Assembly: GCA_044220975.1 (NCBI GenBank)
Contig: JBGAPZ010000033.1
Span: 1 to 42,414 of the forward strand
Reading direction: 5' to 3'
Origin: SZUA-430 sp044220975
GTDB taxonomy: Bacteria > Pseudomonadota > Alphaproteobacteria > Micropepsales > Micropepsaceae
DNA length: 42,414 nucleotides
Positions 23,200 to 31,541 of this stretch are shown here, in pieces; within the stretch, counting starts at the first letter, position 1; every line of letters starts with the position of its first letter. The notes under the pieces are model-generated. The model had not been told where the DNA came from and did not search any database. It saw only the letters and a list, made by a program, of their open reading frames with translations. The position numbers were made by a program, and so were the translations under genes.

Positions 23200-24837
23200 T
23201 TAGTTCGCGTCTTCCAAGATCCGGCGTGCAATCACTTGCGCCTGAATCTCCGCCGCGCCTTCGAATATATTGAGAATGCGCGCGTCGCAGAGAACGCGGC
23301 TCACGGGGTACTCAAGCGCAAAGCCATTGCCGCCGTGAATCTGCAACGCGTTGTCAGCTGCCGCCCACGCAACGCGCGCGGCCAGCAGCTTTGCCATACC
23401 GGCTTCCAAATCGCAGCGCCGCCCCGCATCCTTCTCGCGCGCCGCGTAATATGTGAGTTGCCGCGCGATCATGATCTCGACCGCCATCATGACGATCTTG
23501 TTGGCCACGCGCGGAAAGCCATAGATCGCTTTGCCGAATTGCTGGCGCTCGAGCGCATAGCGCAAGCCCAAATCCATCGCCGACTGCGCAACGCCGATCG
23601 CACGTGCCGCCGTCTGAATGCGCGCGGACTCGAACGTCGTCATCAGTTGCTTAAAGCCTTGCCCCTCCTCGCCGCCCAGCAAATTTTCGTGTGGCACCTC
23701 GAACCCGTCAAAGCCAATCTCGTATTCTTTCATGCCGCGATAGCCGAGCACCTCGATCTCGCCGCCCGTCATGCCGTTTGCGGGAAATGCGTTGCTGTCC
23801 GTGCCGCGCGGCTTCGGCGCGAGCAGCATGGACAGACCCTTGTACCCTGGCGCGTTCGGATTGGTGCGCACCAGCAGCGTCATTAAGTCGGCGCGCGCCG
23901 CATGCGTGATCCACGTCTTGTTGCCGGTCACTTTCCAAACGTCGCCGTCGCGCACCGCGCGCGTTCGGAGCGATCCGAGGTCGGACCCCGTATTCGGCTC
24001 CGTGAAAACGGCGGTCGGCAAAATCTCGCCCGACGCGATCTTCGGCAGCCATGTCTTCTTCTGCGCCTCAGTGCCGCCCCCAAGAATAAGCTCTGCCGCA
24101 ATCTCCGAACGCGTGCCCAGAGATCCCACGCCGATGTATCCGCGCGAAAGCTCTTCCGAGACGACGCACATTGCCGTCTTACCCAACCCCGCACCGCCAA
24201 ACGCCTCTGGGATCGTGAGTCCGAAAACGCCAAGCGCGCTCATCTCCTCGACGACCGGCATCGGGATCAACTGATCGTTCAGATGCCATCCGTGCGCGTG
24301 CGGCGCCACTTTGTCGGTGACGAACTTGCGGAATTGATCGCGCACGAGCGTCATCTCGTCGTCGAGGCCGATCTCGCCGAATGTCGCTGCATGCGGGTGT
24401 TCGGCAATGAGCGCCGCGATTCGCGCCTTGATGCTGGAATTGGAGCCAGCCGCCAACGGTCCGGCACCTGCTCTGATGAAGGCGACGATCTCCTCGCCGC
24501 TCACGCCGAAGTCGGCGGGACGTACGATTTCGCCTTGGCTCATCGGGATGCCGAAAGCGATTTGGTTTGCGTACTCCGCTGCGCCCGCTTGCAGCAGCAA
24601 ACTCTCGAACTCGCCGAATTGTCCCTGCCCCTGAAGTCTGTCCGCCCACGAGAGCATCTGCCGCAGCGCTTCGACATACGTCCAAAGCCATGCAAGCCCA
24701 TGCGCTTCATGCTGCGCATTGTCGACGCCGCCCGCCGCCTTCACGCGCGCGCGAACGCCTATCTTCGAATGCAGATATAGGGTTTCGGCCGCAGCTATGG
24801 CGTTTCGAACGAGGGAGAGCAATTCAGGCGTCTGCAT
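23200..24837 (-). CDS. mcd: (2S)-Methylsuccinyl-CoA dehydrogenase
   Basis: 545 aa flavoprotein of the acyl-CoA dehydrogenase family. It has an N-terminal extension of about 150 residues ahead of the usual 380-residue core, the length signature of Mcd. Mcd oxidises (2S)-methylsuccinyl-CoA to mesaconyl-CoA in the ethylmalonyl-CoA pathway and gives its electrons to ETF. Core motifs are TEPNTGSDL, NKTWITHA, the FAD loop ERQQFGK and the C-terminal IFEGAAEIQ. The nearby ccr and ecm genes support Mcd over a general acyl-CoA dehydrogenase. The ATG at 24837 starts at the family N-terminus; an upstream in-frame ATG at 24882 is less likely. Confidence 0.88.
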   Translation of the reverse strand: MQTPELLSLVRNAIAAAETLYLHSKIGVRARVKAAGGVDNAQHEAHGLAWLWTYVEALRQMLSWADRLQGQGQFGEFESLLLQAGAAEYANQIAFGIPMSQGEIVRPADFGVSGEEIVAFIRAGAGPLAAGSNSSIKARIAALIAEHPHAATFGEIGLDDEMTLVRDQFRKFVTDKVAPHAHGWHLNDQLIPMPVVEEMSALGVFGLTIPEAFGGAGLGKTAMCVVSEELSRGYIGVGSLGTRSEIAAELILGGGTEAQKKTWLPKIASGEILPTAVFTEPNTGSDLGSLRTRAVRDGDVWKVTGNKTWITHAARADLMTLLVRTNPNAPGYKGLSMLLAPKPRGTDSNAFPANGMTGGEIEVLGYRGMKEYEIGFDGFEVPHENLLGGEEGQGFKQLMTTFESARIQTAARAIGVAQSAMDLGLRYALERQQFGKAIYGFPRVANKIVMMAVEIMIARQLTYYAAREKDAGRRCDLEAGMAKLLAARVAWAAADNALQIHGGNGFALEYPVSRVLCDARILNIFEGAAEIQAQVIARRILEDAN

Positions 24838-24854
24838 GGCGTCCGTCGAATTTG

Positions 24855-24870
24855 TTGTGCATTGAAACAA
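24855..24870 (-). promoter_or_regulatory. GCACAA element upstream of mcd
   Basis: The coding-strand sequence TTGTTTCAATGCACAA ends 18 bp before the mcd ATG. It shares CA-NN-GCACAA with the elements upstream of etfB and ccr and has TTGT/ACAA ends. So close to the start codon it would more likely repress than activate. Confidence 0.4.
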
Positions 24871-24909
24871 GAGCCCAAACATGACGCGCGCGCAACGCCA
24901 ATCGCGCGC

Positions 24910-25551
24910 TCACCCGGCGATCATCTTCCAGAGCTCGACCGTGTGATCCCACACCCACGGCAATACTTCCGTAACGACGAGGTGGAGACCGAGGTAGCCG
25001 ATGTAGAGCGCGAAGAACGACCCAACGACGCCCGCAAATACCAGCAACCCGTCGCGCTCGATAATCGCAATCGCCATGAACGCGATCGCAACGCCCGGTG
25101 CGAAGTTCGTGCCGGGTCCAGGCAAAGCAATCACGAGCGCCAAGATGAAAACGAGAAGGCCGAGCAACCGCTCCCCGACCGGCCCGATCAAGAACAACAG
25201 CCGCGGTTTGCAAATCGTTTCGACCCAACGCATCGCCGGCAGCGCGCGCTCGATCGTGGCCAATAGGTCTGCCTTGGCAAAACTGCGCTCTGAAATCGAT
25301 TTGGGGAGCCAGGGCGTGCGGTATCCAGCCAGCATCTGCAGGCCGAAGAACAGAAGCGGTATGGCGATGATCGTGGCCAGGCCTGGCACGATGGCGATTG
25401 CACTCAACACGCCGAACAGCAACAGCACGAACCCGAAGCTGCGCTCGCCGAGCCCATCCATCAAATCTTGCAGCCGCATCTGTTCGCCCCCAAATGAGCG
25501 AACGATCGCAACTAGTGCTTCCGATGTTGAGCGGTGATTGTGTGACTTCAT
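24910..25551 (-). CDS. exoD: ExoD family membrane protein
   Basis: 213 aa protein of the ExoD family, named for Sinorhizobium ExoD, which affects exopolysaccharide production and nodule invasion. The hydrophilic N-terminus (EALVAIVRSFGGEQMRLQDL) is followed by GERSFGFVLLLFG and three or four transmembrane helices. The ATG at 25551 begins 5 bp past the GNAT stop, with AAGG upstream; the longer frame would run into the GNAT gene. The biochemical function is unknown. Confidence 0.85.
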   Translation of the reverse strand: MKSHNHRSTSEALVAIVRSFGGEQMRLQDLMDGLGERSFGFVLLLFGVLSAIAIVPGLATIIAIPLLFFGLQMLAGYRTPWLPKSISERSFAKADLLATIERALPAMRWVETICKPRLLFLIGPVGERLLGLLVFILALVIALPGPGTNFAPGVAIAFMAIAIIERDGLLVFAGVVGSFFALYIGYLGLHLVVTEVLPWVWDHTVELWKMIAG

Positions 25552-25556
25552 GGGCC

Positions 25557-26102
25557 TTAGAAGGAAAGACGCAACAAAGGCCGCTTCGCATCGTCGCGCA
25601 CGACCGCAAATCCTAACGCAGCGTAAGTCGATTCCGGGCCGTTCCACAACTCGCCTGCATCGATCGCACCGCGTTTTGGAAACGCATCGATTGAACGCGC
25701 TCCCCGCAACCGCAAATCATCGACGACAAGCGTGAGCGCGTCGCGCGCTAAGCCCTGGCTACGAAACGCGGGGAGGATCAACACGCAACCGATCATCCAC
25801 GCATCGTCATCGGACGCGACCGCAAATTGCGCCGCAATCTTCGCGAACGCGTCGCGCTTCCAGGCTTGCACCCACCCGGCCATTTCGCCGCCCGAATAGA
25901 CGAAATAGCCGTCATGCACGCTTTTGCGGAAAAGCCCTTGCCGCAGCGCCAGGTTCTGGGCAGCTGTCCGCTCGCCAAAGCCCTCCCAGCTAGGCACCCA
26001 CCAGGCAACGCAGTGGCACCAGCCGTTACCCGTCGCATCGCCATGGATGCGCGCGAAGTCGCTTTCACTCTCGTGGGTCAGCCGCTTGATGCTAACGTTC
26101 AT
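25557..26102 (-). CDS. GNAT family N-acetyltransferase
   Basis: 181 aa. The acetyl-CoA pyrophosphate-binding motif appears as LPAFRSQGLARDALTLVV and the fold ends with STYAALGFAVVRDD. A Cys/Trp-rich stretch near residues 28-40 (WCHCVAWWVPSWEG) is typical of one subgroup. GGGAGAGG precedes the ATG. The substrate is unknown. It is followed by exoD on the same strand and lies just downstream of ccr. Confidence 0.82.
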   Translation of the reverse strand: MNVSIKRLTHESESDFARIHGDATGNGWCHCVAWWVPSWEGFGERTAAQNLALRQGLFRKSVHDGYFVYSGGEMAGWVQAWKRDAFAKIAAQFAVASDDDAWMIGCVLILPAFRSQGLARDALTLVVDDLRLRGARSIDAFPKRGAIDAGELWNGPESTYAALGFAVVRDDAKRPLLRLSF

Positions 26103-26169
26103 GACGCCTCTCCCGAGCGGTCAGGCCAGGAAGAAGAAGTGGGAACAAATCGAACGGGCTCAATGCCCC

Positions 26170-27456
26170 TCAACGCTTTCCGGCTTCGACCGCATCATCG
26201 AACGTGCGCAAGCCCGTCTTCACGGCGTTGACGAGCACCGCCATGTTGCCGGGCAGATGCTCGTTCTTCCACATCTTCGTGTGTGCCTTCGGAATGTCGT
26301 TCCAAGAAAACACTTCCGACATGCACGGATCGATGCGCCGTTCGACAACAAGCCGGTTGGCCTGAGACGCCTGCTGCAGGTTCGCAAAGTGCGAGCCCTG
26401 AATGCGCTTCTGGCGCATCCAAACGTAGCGCGCGTCGAACGTGATGTTGTAGCCGCTGGTGCCGGCGCAGAAGACGACCATGCCGCCGCGCTTCACGACG
26501 AGGCACGAGACCGGAAACGTCGCTTCGCCCGGATGCTCGAACACGAAGTCGACGTCGTTGCCCTTGCCGGTAATGTCCCAGATCGCCTTGCCGAACTTGC
26601 GTGCCTCTTTCGTCCATTCGTCGTAGGCGGGCGTGCCGACTTGGGGCATCGCGCCCCAGCACTTGAAATTCTTGCGATTGATGACGCCCTTCGCGCCCAT
26701 GCTCATAACGAAGTCGCGCTTGGAATCGTCGGAGATGACGCCGATGGCGTTCGCGCCGGACACGCCGCACAGCTGCACCGCGAACGAACCCAAACCACCC
26801 GACGCGCCCCACACAAGTACGTTGTGTCCCGGACGCAGGATGTGCGGGCGATGGCCGAACAGCATGCGGTACGTCGTGGCAAGGGTCAGCGTGTAACAAG
26901 CCGACTCTTCCCACGTCAGATGCTTAGGACGTTCCATGAGCTGACGGTCTTGCACGCGGCAAAACTGCGCGAACGAGCCGTCGGGCGTCTCATAGCCCCA
27001 GATGCGCTGCGAAGGCGAAAACATCGGATCGCCGCCGTTGCACTCTTCGTCGTCGCCGTCGTCTTGATTGCAGTGGATGACGACTTCGTCGCCGACTTTC
27101 CAACGCTTCACCTTCGAGCCGACCGCCCATACGATGCCGGACGCATCGGAGCCCGCGATGTGGTACGGATTCTTGTGCCCGTCGATCGGCGAAATCGGCG
27201 TGCCGAGACCGGCCCAAACGCCATTGTAGTTGACGCCGGCCGCCATCACGAGAACCAGAACGTCGTGGCTGTCGAGTTCCCACGTCGGCACGACCTCGAT
27301 CTGCATCGATTTCTCGGGCTCGCCGTGGCGTTCCTTGCGGATCGCCCAGGCGTACATTTTCGAGGGCACATAGCCCAGCGGCGGGATCTCGCCGATCTCG
27401 TAAAGATCTTTGTACGCGGGCTTGTCTTTCACTGCCGTGGCCACCGCTGCTGACAT
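26170..27456 (-). CDS. ccr: Crotonyl-CoA carboxylase/reductase
   Basis: 428 aa, MDR superfamily. Ccr carries out NADPH-dependent reductive carboxylation of crotonyl-CoA to (2S)-ethylmalonyl-CoA, the defining step of the ethylmalonyl-CoA pathway for acetyl-CoA assimilation. The sequence is near-canonical throughout: AWAIRKERHGEP, MAAGVNYNGVWAG, HIAGSDASGIVWAVG, the acidic HCNQDDGDDEEC loop, the NADPH motif VWGASGGLGSFAVQL, and KGVINRKNFKCWG. Length and motifs separate it from ordinary quinone reductases. The upstream region holds a palindrome and a motif shared with etfB and mcd. Confidence 0.97.
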   Translation of the reverse strand: MSAAVATAVKDKPAYKDLYEIGEIPPLGYVPSKMYAWAIRKERHGEPEKSMQIEVVPTWELDSHDVLVLVMAAGVNYNGVWAGLGTPISPIDGHKNPYHIAGSDASGIVWAVGSKVKRWKVGDEVVIHCNQDDGDDEECNGGDPMFSPSQRIWGYETPDGSFAQFCRVQDRQLMERPKHLTWEESACYTLTLATTYRMLFGHRPHILRPGHNVLVWGASGGLGSFAVQLCGVSGANAIGVISDDSKRDFVMSMGAKGVINRKNFKCWGAMPQVGTPAYDEWTKEARKFGKAIWDITGKGNDVDFVFEHPGEATFPVSCLVVKRGGMVVFCAGTSGYNITFDARYVWMRQKRIQGSHFANLQQASQANRLVVERRIDPCMSEVFSWNDIPKAHTKMWKNEHLPGNMAVLVNAVKTGLRTFDDAVEAGKR

Positions 27457-27510
27457 TGAGGTTCAGGCTCCGCCTTTGAGGGTTTCGGCGGGCCGGATAT
27501 CACGTCCCCG

Positions 27511-27526
27511 TTGTGCACTGCAATAC
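27511..27526 (-). promoter_or_regulatory. GCACAA element upstream of ccr
   Basis: The coding-strand sequence GTATTGCAGTGCACAA lies 55 bp before the ccr ATG. It shares CA-NN-GCACAA with the elements upstream of etfB and mcd, and contains TTGCAGTGCACAA, a TTG/CAA-bounded imperfect palindrome. Confidence 0.45.
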
Positions 27527-27589
27527 GTCCAATTCGCAAGTATCCCCAACGAAAGCCCGTTGGTGGCGCAGAATGTTACGCAAAGGAGG

Positions 27590-27611
27590 GTAAATCGCGA
27601 AATATATTTAC
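27590..27611. promoter_or_regulatory. GTAAAT-N10-ATTTAC palindrome upstream of ccr
   Basis: A perfect 6-bp inverted repeat with a 10-nt spacer lies in an A/T-rich patch 134 bp before the ccr start. In Methylobacterium a TetR-type activator, CcrR, binds a palindrome upstream of ccr; whether this is a comparable site is a guess. Confidence 0.4.
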
Positions 27612-27633
27612 GAATCTTGCTGCGCCGCAACAG

Positions 27634-28566
27634 TCAGTGTTTCGGCGGAATCTTCTCCCCAGCCCGAAGCGCCACAGGCAGTTTCTCCACCGCAAAGGGG
27701 CAATTGTAGTGCGGCGAGCGGGCGCAGTTCGGATTGTAGGCGCGGTTGAAATCGATGGTGAACGTCTTCGGCAATCCGTCGACATCGACATCGATGTAGC
27801 GTCCCACGCCATACGTCTCCTTCCCCGACAACTCGTCAAGGAAGAACATCGACAGTTGCTTGACCTTCGCTGGGTCTTTCTCGTCGCTGAACATGCCAAG
27901 CTTCATCGGCTTACCCATGAGCATGAACGACGCGTAGCCGACACGATTGATCCGTTTCAACCACCCGCGTGACGTTTGAAAATCGACGCCTTCGGCACCG
28001 GGTGAAGCCTCGAAGGTCGCCTCGACGACGGCGTCCGGGTCATACGGGAAATGCTCAAGCCCTTTGAAGTCGCGCGCGAGCGGATGGCCCTGATTGTAGA
28101 CCATGACACGCAGTCCGTTGACCCCCGGCTTCACCTGCGTCAGCGCAAAGCGCACGTCGATCCCCGGCTGTACATTCACGCGCTGTATCTTCTCAACCGC
28201 GAACGACTCGTACTTGCCCTTGTTGAGCACCAGTGCTTGGCCGTCCTTGAACGTGATCGCAAAATGCGCGCCGCGCGTCTTCCCCAGCGTCCATTTGTAC
28301 TGAAGCATCTTCTGCTTGCGTGAATCGAGCCGCGCACTTTCGCCCTCGTTCAAATAGACCGCATCGTCGATCTTGAGGATCGCAAACTCGTTCGTCGCCC
28401 AAGCGGCATTCTCGGCCGCTCGCCATTTCTCCCATTCAGCAACGGGATCCGCAGCGGGCCGCGTTGCGACAGGCGGCGTCACGACAGGCGGGACAATCTC
28501 ATCCGTCGCGCAGGCTGCCAACGCAACGGCCAAGGAAGCAAGAACAATAGCGGTGACAATGCGCAT
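27634..28566 (-). CDS. DUF1684 lipoprotein
   Basis: 310 aa. A signal peptide with lipobox ALAAC (Cys at about residue 19) and a Pro/Val-rich linker precede a DUF1684 domain. The domain runs from about residue 42 (WEKWRAAENAAW) to its hallmark end FNRAYNPNCARSPHYNCPF and LPVALRAGEKIP. Two Cys in that segment are conserved in the family. The function is unknown. It lies upstream of ccr on the same strand, but 177 bp and regulatory-looking sequence separate them. Confidence 0.88.
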   Translation of the reverse strand: MRIVTAIVLASLAVALAACATDEIVPPVVTPPVATRPAADPVAEWEKWRAAENAAWATNEFAILKIDDAVYLNEGESARLDSRKQKMLQYKWTLGKTRGAHFAITFKDGQALVLNKGKYESFAVEKIQRVNVQPGIDVRFALTQVKPGVNGLRVMVYNQGHPLARDFKGLEHFPYDPDAVVEATFEASPGAEGVDFQTSRGWLKRINRVGYASFMLMGKPMKLGMFSDEKDPAKVKQLSMFFLDELSGKETYGVGRYIDVDVDGLPKTFTIDFNRAYNPNCARSPHYNCPFAVEKLPVALRAGEKIPPKH

Positions 28567-28829
28567 CCAGGACTCTCACGCTGATTGGCCTCGATGAAGG
28601 GCCAAGCTCGCATGCCAGTCAACTCCGCTTCATGTATGACGCCCGTGAAGCCGACAGCAAGTGCAAGCCCATGTGCACGTCCAATCCGCTCTACGCGGCC
28701 AGCGTCGCAAACCGCCCGGGCATTGGAATTACAACGCCTTAACCCAGCCGGCGGAAAATCGCCGCAGCACCGCCCCAATCCCGCCGCACGCACACGCTTT
28801 GATGGCGGCGACCTTGAGAGGTATTGCCC

Positions 28830-29348
28830 ATGAGAAATATCGCCATACTCGCGTTTGCGCTCCTGAGTTCCGGTTTCATGACGTTCGCGGTGGCAGCTCC
28901 CAAGCCCACGGCGACGACGGGAGGCCAAGTCGACTTCGCAGGCTTCCAAGACCTATCCCAAGAAGTCCACGCCTACCGCGCCAAACGGCTCGTCACGTTC
29001 GCGCAATTCCAAGCAATGGCGCGCGAACCGAACACGATCATTCTCGACGCGCGCTCGGCCGCAGCCTACGCCCAAGGCCACATCGCCGGCGCGATCAACC
29101 TAAGCCTGCCGGACTTCACGGCGCAAAGCCTCGCCGCTACGATCCGCGATCCGAACACGCGCATCTTGATCTATTGCAATAACAACTTCGAAAACAACGC
29201 GCCGCCCGTCGTTCTGAAGCGCGTGCAACTGGCGCTCAACATCCAGACGTTCATCAATCTCTACGGCTACGGCTTCAAGAACGTTTACGAACTCGGCGAC
29301 GTCGTGAACTTCGACAACCCGAGCGTCGGCTGGGTTCGCGGCAGCTGA
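28830..29348 (+). CDS. Secreted rhodanese-like protein
   Basis: 172 aa. A signal peptide ending near FAVAA is followed by one rhodanese domain with ILDARSAAAYAQGHIAGAIN. The active-site loop holds Cys116 followed by an Asn-rich run (CNNNFENN). The loop is longer than in classical sulfurtransferases, as in several periplasmic rhodanese-like proteins. GAGAGG precedes the ATG at 28830; another in-frame ATG lies two codons upstream. It precedes ecm on the same strand by 63 bp. The substrate is unknown. Confidence 0.8.
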   Translation: MRNIAILAFALLSSGFMTFAVAAPKPTATTGGQVDFAGFQDLSQEVHAYRAKRLVTFAQFQAMAREPNTIILDARSAAAYAQGHIAGAINLSLPDFTAQSLAATIRDPNTRILIYCNNNFENNAPPVVLKRVQLALNIQTFINLYGYGFKNVYELGDVVNFDNPSVGWVRGS

Positions 29349-29411
29349 TTGCAGGCCGCGCGCTTCTCCTGTTAGATCACCCTTGCTGCAACGCAGCGAG
29401 GGCGACGAGTA

Positions 29412-31379
29412 ATGCGCGACAAACCTTGGATTTTCCGGACCTACGCGGGTCACTCGACCGCAAAGGCCTCGAACGAACTCTATCGCCAAAACCTTTCGCG
29501 CGGTCAGACCGGCCTCTCCGTCGCCTTCGATCTCCCAACGCAGACGGGTTACGACAGCGACGATCCGAAGGCGAAGGGTGAAGTCGGCAAAGTCGGTGTG
29601 CCGATCTCGCATCTGGGCGACATGCGCGCGCTGTTCGACGGCATTCCGCTTGGCACCATGAACACGTCGATGACGATCAACGCCACGGCGCCATGGCTGT
29701 TGGCTCTTTACATAAGCGTCGCCGACGAAACCGGCGTGCCGCGCAAAGACCTTGCCGGCACGACCCAAAACGACATCATCAAGGAATACCTCGCGCGCGG
29801 CACCTACATCTACCCGCCGAAGCCGTCGCTGAAGCTGACCGCGGACACGATCGCGTTCACCTACCGCGAACTGCCGAAATGGAATCCGGTCAACGTCTGC
29901 TCGTACCATCTGCAAGAAGCGGGCGCGACGCCGGTGCAAGAAATGGCCTATGCGCTCGCCGCGGCAACGGCGATCCTCGACGAAGTGAAAAAGAGCGGTC
30001 AGGTCCCCGACGCCGACTTGGGCCGCGTCTTCGGCCGCATCTCGTTCTTCGTCAACGCCGGCATCCGCTTCGTGACCGAGGTGTGCAAGATGCGCGCCTT
30101 CACCGAGCTCTGGGACGAAATCGGCCGCACGCGCTATGGCGTCACGAACAAGAAGGACCTTTTGTTCCGTTACGGCGTGCAGGTGAATTCACTGGGCCTG
30201 ACCGAACAGCAGCCTGAGAACAACGTTTATCGCATCCTGCTCGAAATGCTTGCGGTGACGCTCTCGAAAAACGCGCGCGCCCGCTCGGTACAACTCCCCG
30301 CGTGGAACGAAGCGCTGGGCTTGCCAAGGCCGTGGGATCAGCAATGGTCGCTCCGTGCGCAGCAAATCCTCGCGCTCGAAACCGACCTGCTGGAATACGG
30401 CGACCTGTTCGAAGGCTCGCCGGTCATCAAAGCGAAGGTTGACGATCTGAAGCGCGAAGCGCTGGCCGAACTCGACCATATCGACAAGATGGGCGGCGCG
30501 ATCAAAGCCGTCGAAACCGGTTACATCAAAGAGCGTCTCGTCGAATCGAACGCCGCCCGTGTTGCCGCGATCGAATCGGGAGACCAAACGGTCGTCGGCG
30601 TAAACGCCTTCAAGGAAACAGCAGACGCGGGTCTCACCGGTGGTTCGGCTGCCGTCGTCACCGTCGATGCCGCCGCCGAGCGCGATCAAATTGAGCGCCT
30701 AAATGCGTGGCGCAAGACACGCGACGCAAAGGTCGTCGGCGCCGCCATCGACGGGCTGCGGCGCGCCGCCGGCGAAGGCCGCAACATCATGGAGGCCTCG
30801 ATTGTCTGCGCCAAAGCGGGCGTCACGACCGGCGAATGGGCTGGCACCCTGCGCCAAGCCTTTGGCGAATTCCGCGCGCCAACCGGTGTCGCCGCCAGCC
30901 CGCGCCTATCGAACGATCAAGCGATCGGCGCTCTGCGCGAAAAGGCGAAGGCCGCCGCCGGAAAGCTCGGTCGCGCGCCGTCGCTTCTGATGGCAAAGCC
31001 CGGCCTGGACGGCCACTCGAACGGCGCAGAACAAATCGCCTATCGCGCCCGCGACTGCGGCTTCACCGTGGCCTATGAAGGTATCCGCCTGACCCCGGCC
31101 GAGATCGCAAAGACCGCGAAAGAAAAGAAGCCCCACGTCATCGGCCTCTCTATCCTCTCGGGCAGTCACAAAGAACTTGTCGCCGAAGTAATGCGCGAAA
31201 TCAAAGCCGCGGGCATCACGAACACCCCCGTTATCGTTGGCGGAATTGTTCCGCCCGAAGACGAAGCTGACTTGAAAGCGCTGGGTGTCGCCCGCATCTA
31301 CACGCCCAAGGACTTCGATCTAAACGCGATCATGAGCGACATGCTCGATGTCGTCGTAGCGCCGCGCGAATTGGTGTGA
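29412..31379 (+). CDS. ecm: Ethylmalonyl-CoA mutase (AdoCbl-dependent)
   Basis: 655 aa single-chain enzyme that rearranges (2R)-ethylmalonyl-CoA to (2S)-methylsuccinyl-CoA in the ethylmalonyl-CoA pathway. The N-terminal catalytic barrel begins WIFRTYAGHSTAKASN and contains GLSVAFDLPTQTGYDSD. The C-terminal cobalamin domain has the DxHxxG signature, D533-G-H535-S-N-G538, so His535 is the lower Co ligand. The sequence matches Ecm/MeaA rather than methylmalonyl-CoA mutase, whose substrate loops differ and whose subunits are longer. Ccr and Mcd, which flank this step in the pathway, are encoded nearby, as is the adenosyltransferase. Confidence 0.96.
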   Translation: MRDKPWIFRTYAGHSTAKASNELYRQNLSRGQTGLSVAFDLPTQTGYDSDDPKAKGEVGKVGVPISHLGDMRALFDGIPLGTMNTSMTINATAPWLLALYISVADETGVPRKDLAGTTQNDIIKEYLARGTYIYPPKPSLKLTADTIAFTYRELPKWNPVNVCSYHLQEAGATPVQEMAYALAAATAILDEVKKSGQVPDADLGRVFGRISFFVNAGIRFVTEVCKMRAFTELWDEIGRTRYGVTNKKDLLFRYGVQVNSLGLTEQQPENNVYRILLEMLAVTLSKNARARSVQLPAWNEALGLPRPWDQQWSLRAQQILALETDLLEYGDLFEGSPVIKAKVDDLKREALAELDHIDKMGGAIKAVETGYIKERLVESNAARVAAIESGDQTVVGVNAFKETADAGLTGGSAAVVTVDAAAERDQIERLNAWRKTRDAKVVGAAIDGLRRAAGEGRNIMEASIVCAKAGVTTGEWAGTLRQAFGEFRAPTGVAASPRLSNDQAIGALREKAKAAAGKLGRAPSLLMAKPGLDGHSNGAEQIAYRARDCGFTVAYEGIRLTPAEIAKTAKEKKPHVIGLSILSGSHKELVAEVMREIKAAGITNTPVIVGGIVPPEDEADLKALGVARIYTPKDFDLNAIMSDMLDVVVAPRELV

Positions 31380-31541
31380 CTTCGCAATGACGTTTCCGGC
31401 GCGCGCAGATATTTTTGCTTGCCTTTTGCTCGCCTTCCCCGCGCCACAATTTTTCCACATTGTTTGGAACACAAGAAATTTCCTGCACTTCGTGCTGCTG
31501 CAAGACGATAGAGTCTGATCGACCTGTCCAAATCACGTGGA

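Noticed and set aside
28567..28829. Possible small gene in the gap between DUF1684 and the rhodanese gene
   Set aside because: Minus-strand frames here lack a start with a ribosome binding site and show no recognisable sequence; taken as a divergent promoter region.
31450..31459. TTTTTCCACA, close to a DnaA box (TTATCCACA), in the A/T-rich gap after ecm
   Set aside because: Only a single near-match with no cluster, and none of the usual origin neighbours (dnaA, hemE, rpmH, parAB) are present.
31298..31531. 77-codon minus-strand frame over the ecm end
   Set aside because: It overlaps ecm antisense and the A/T-rich gap and shows no domain or ribosome binding site.
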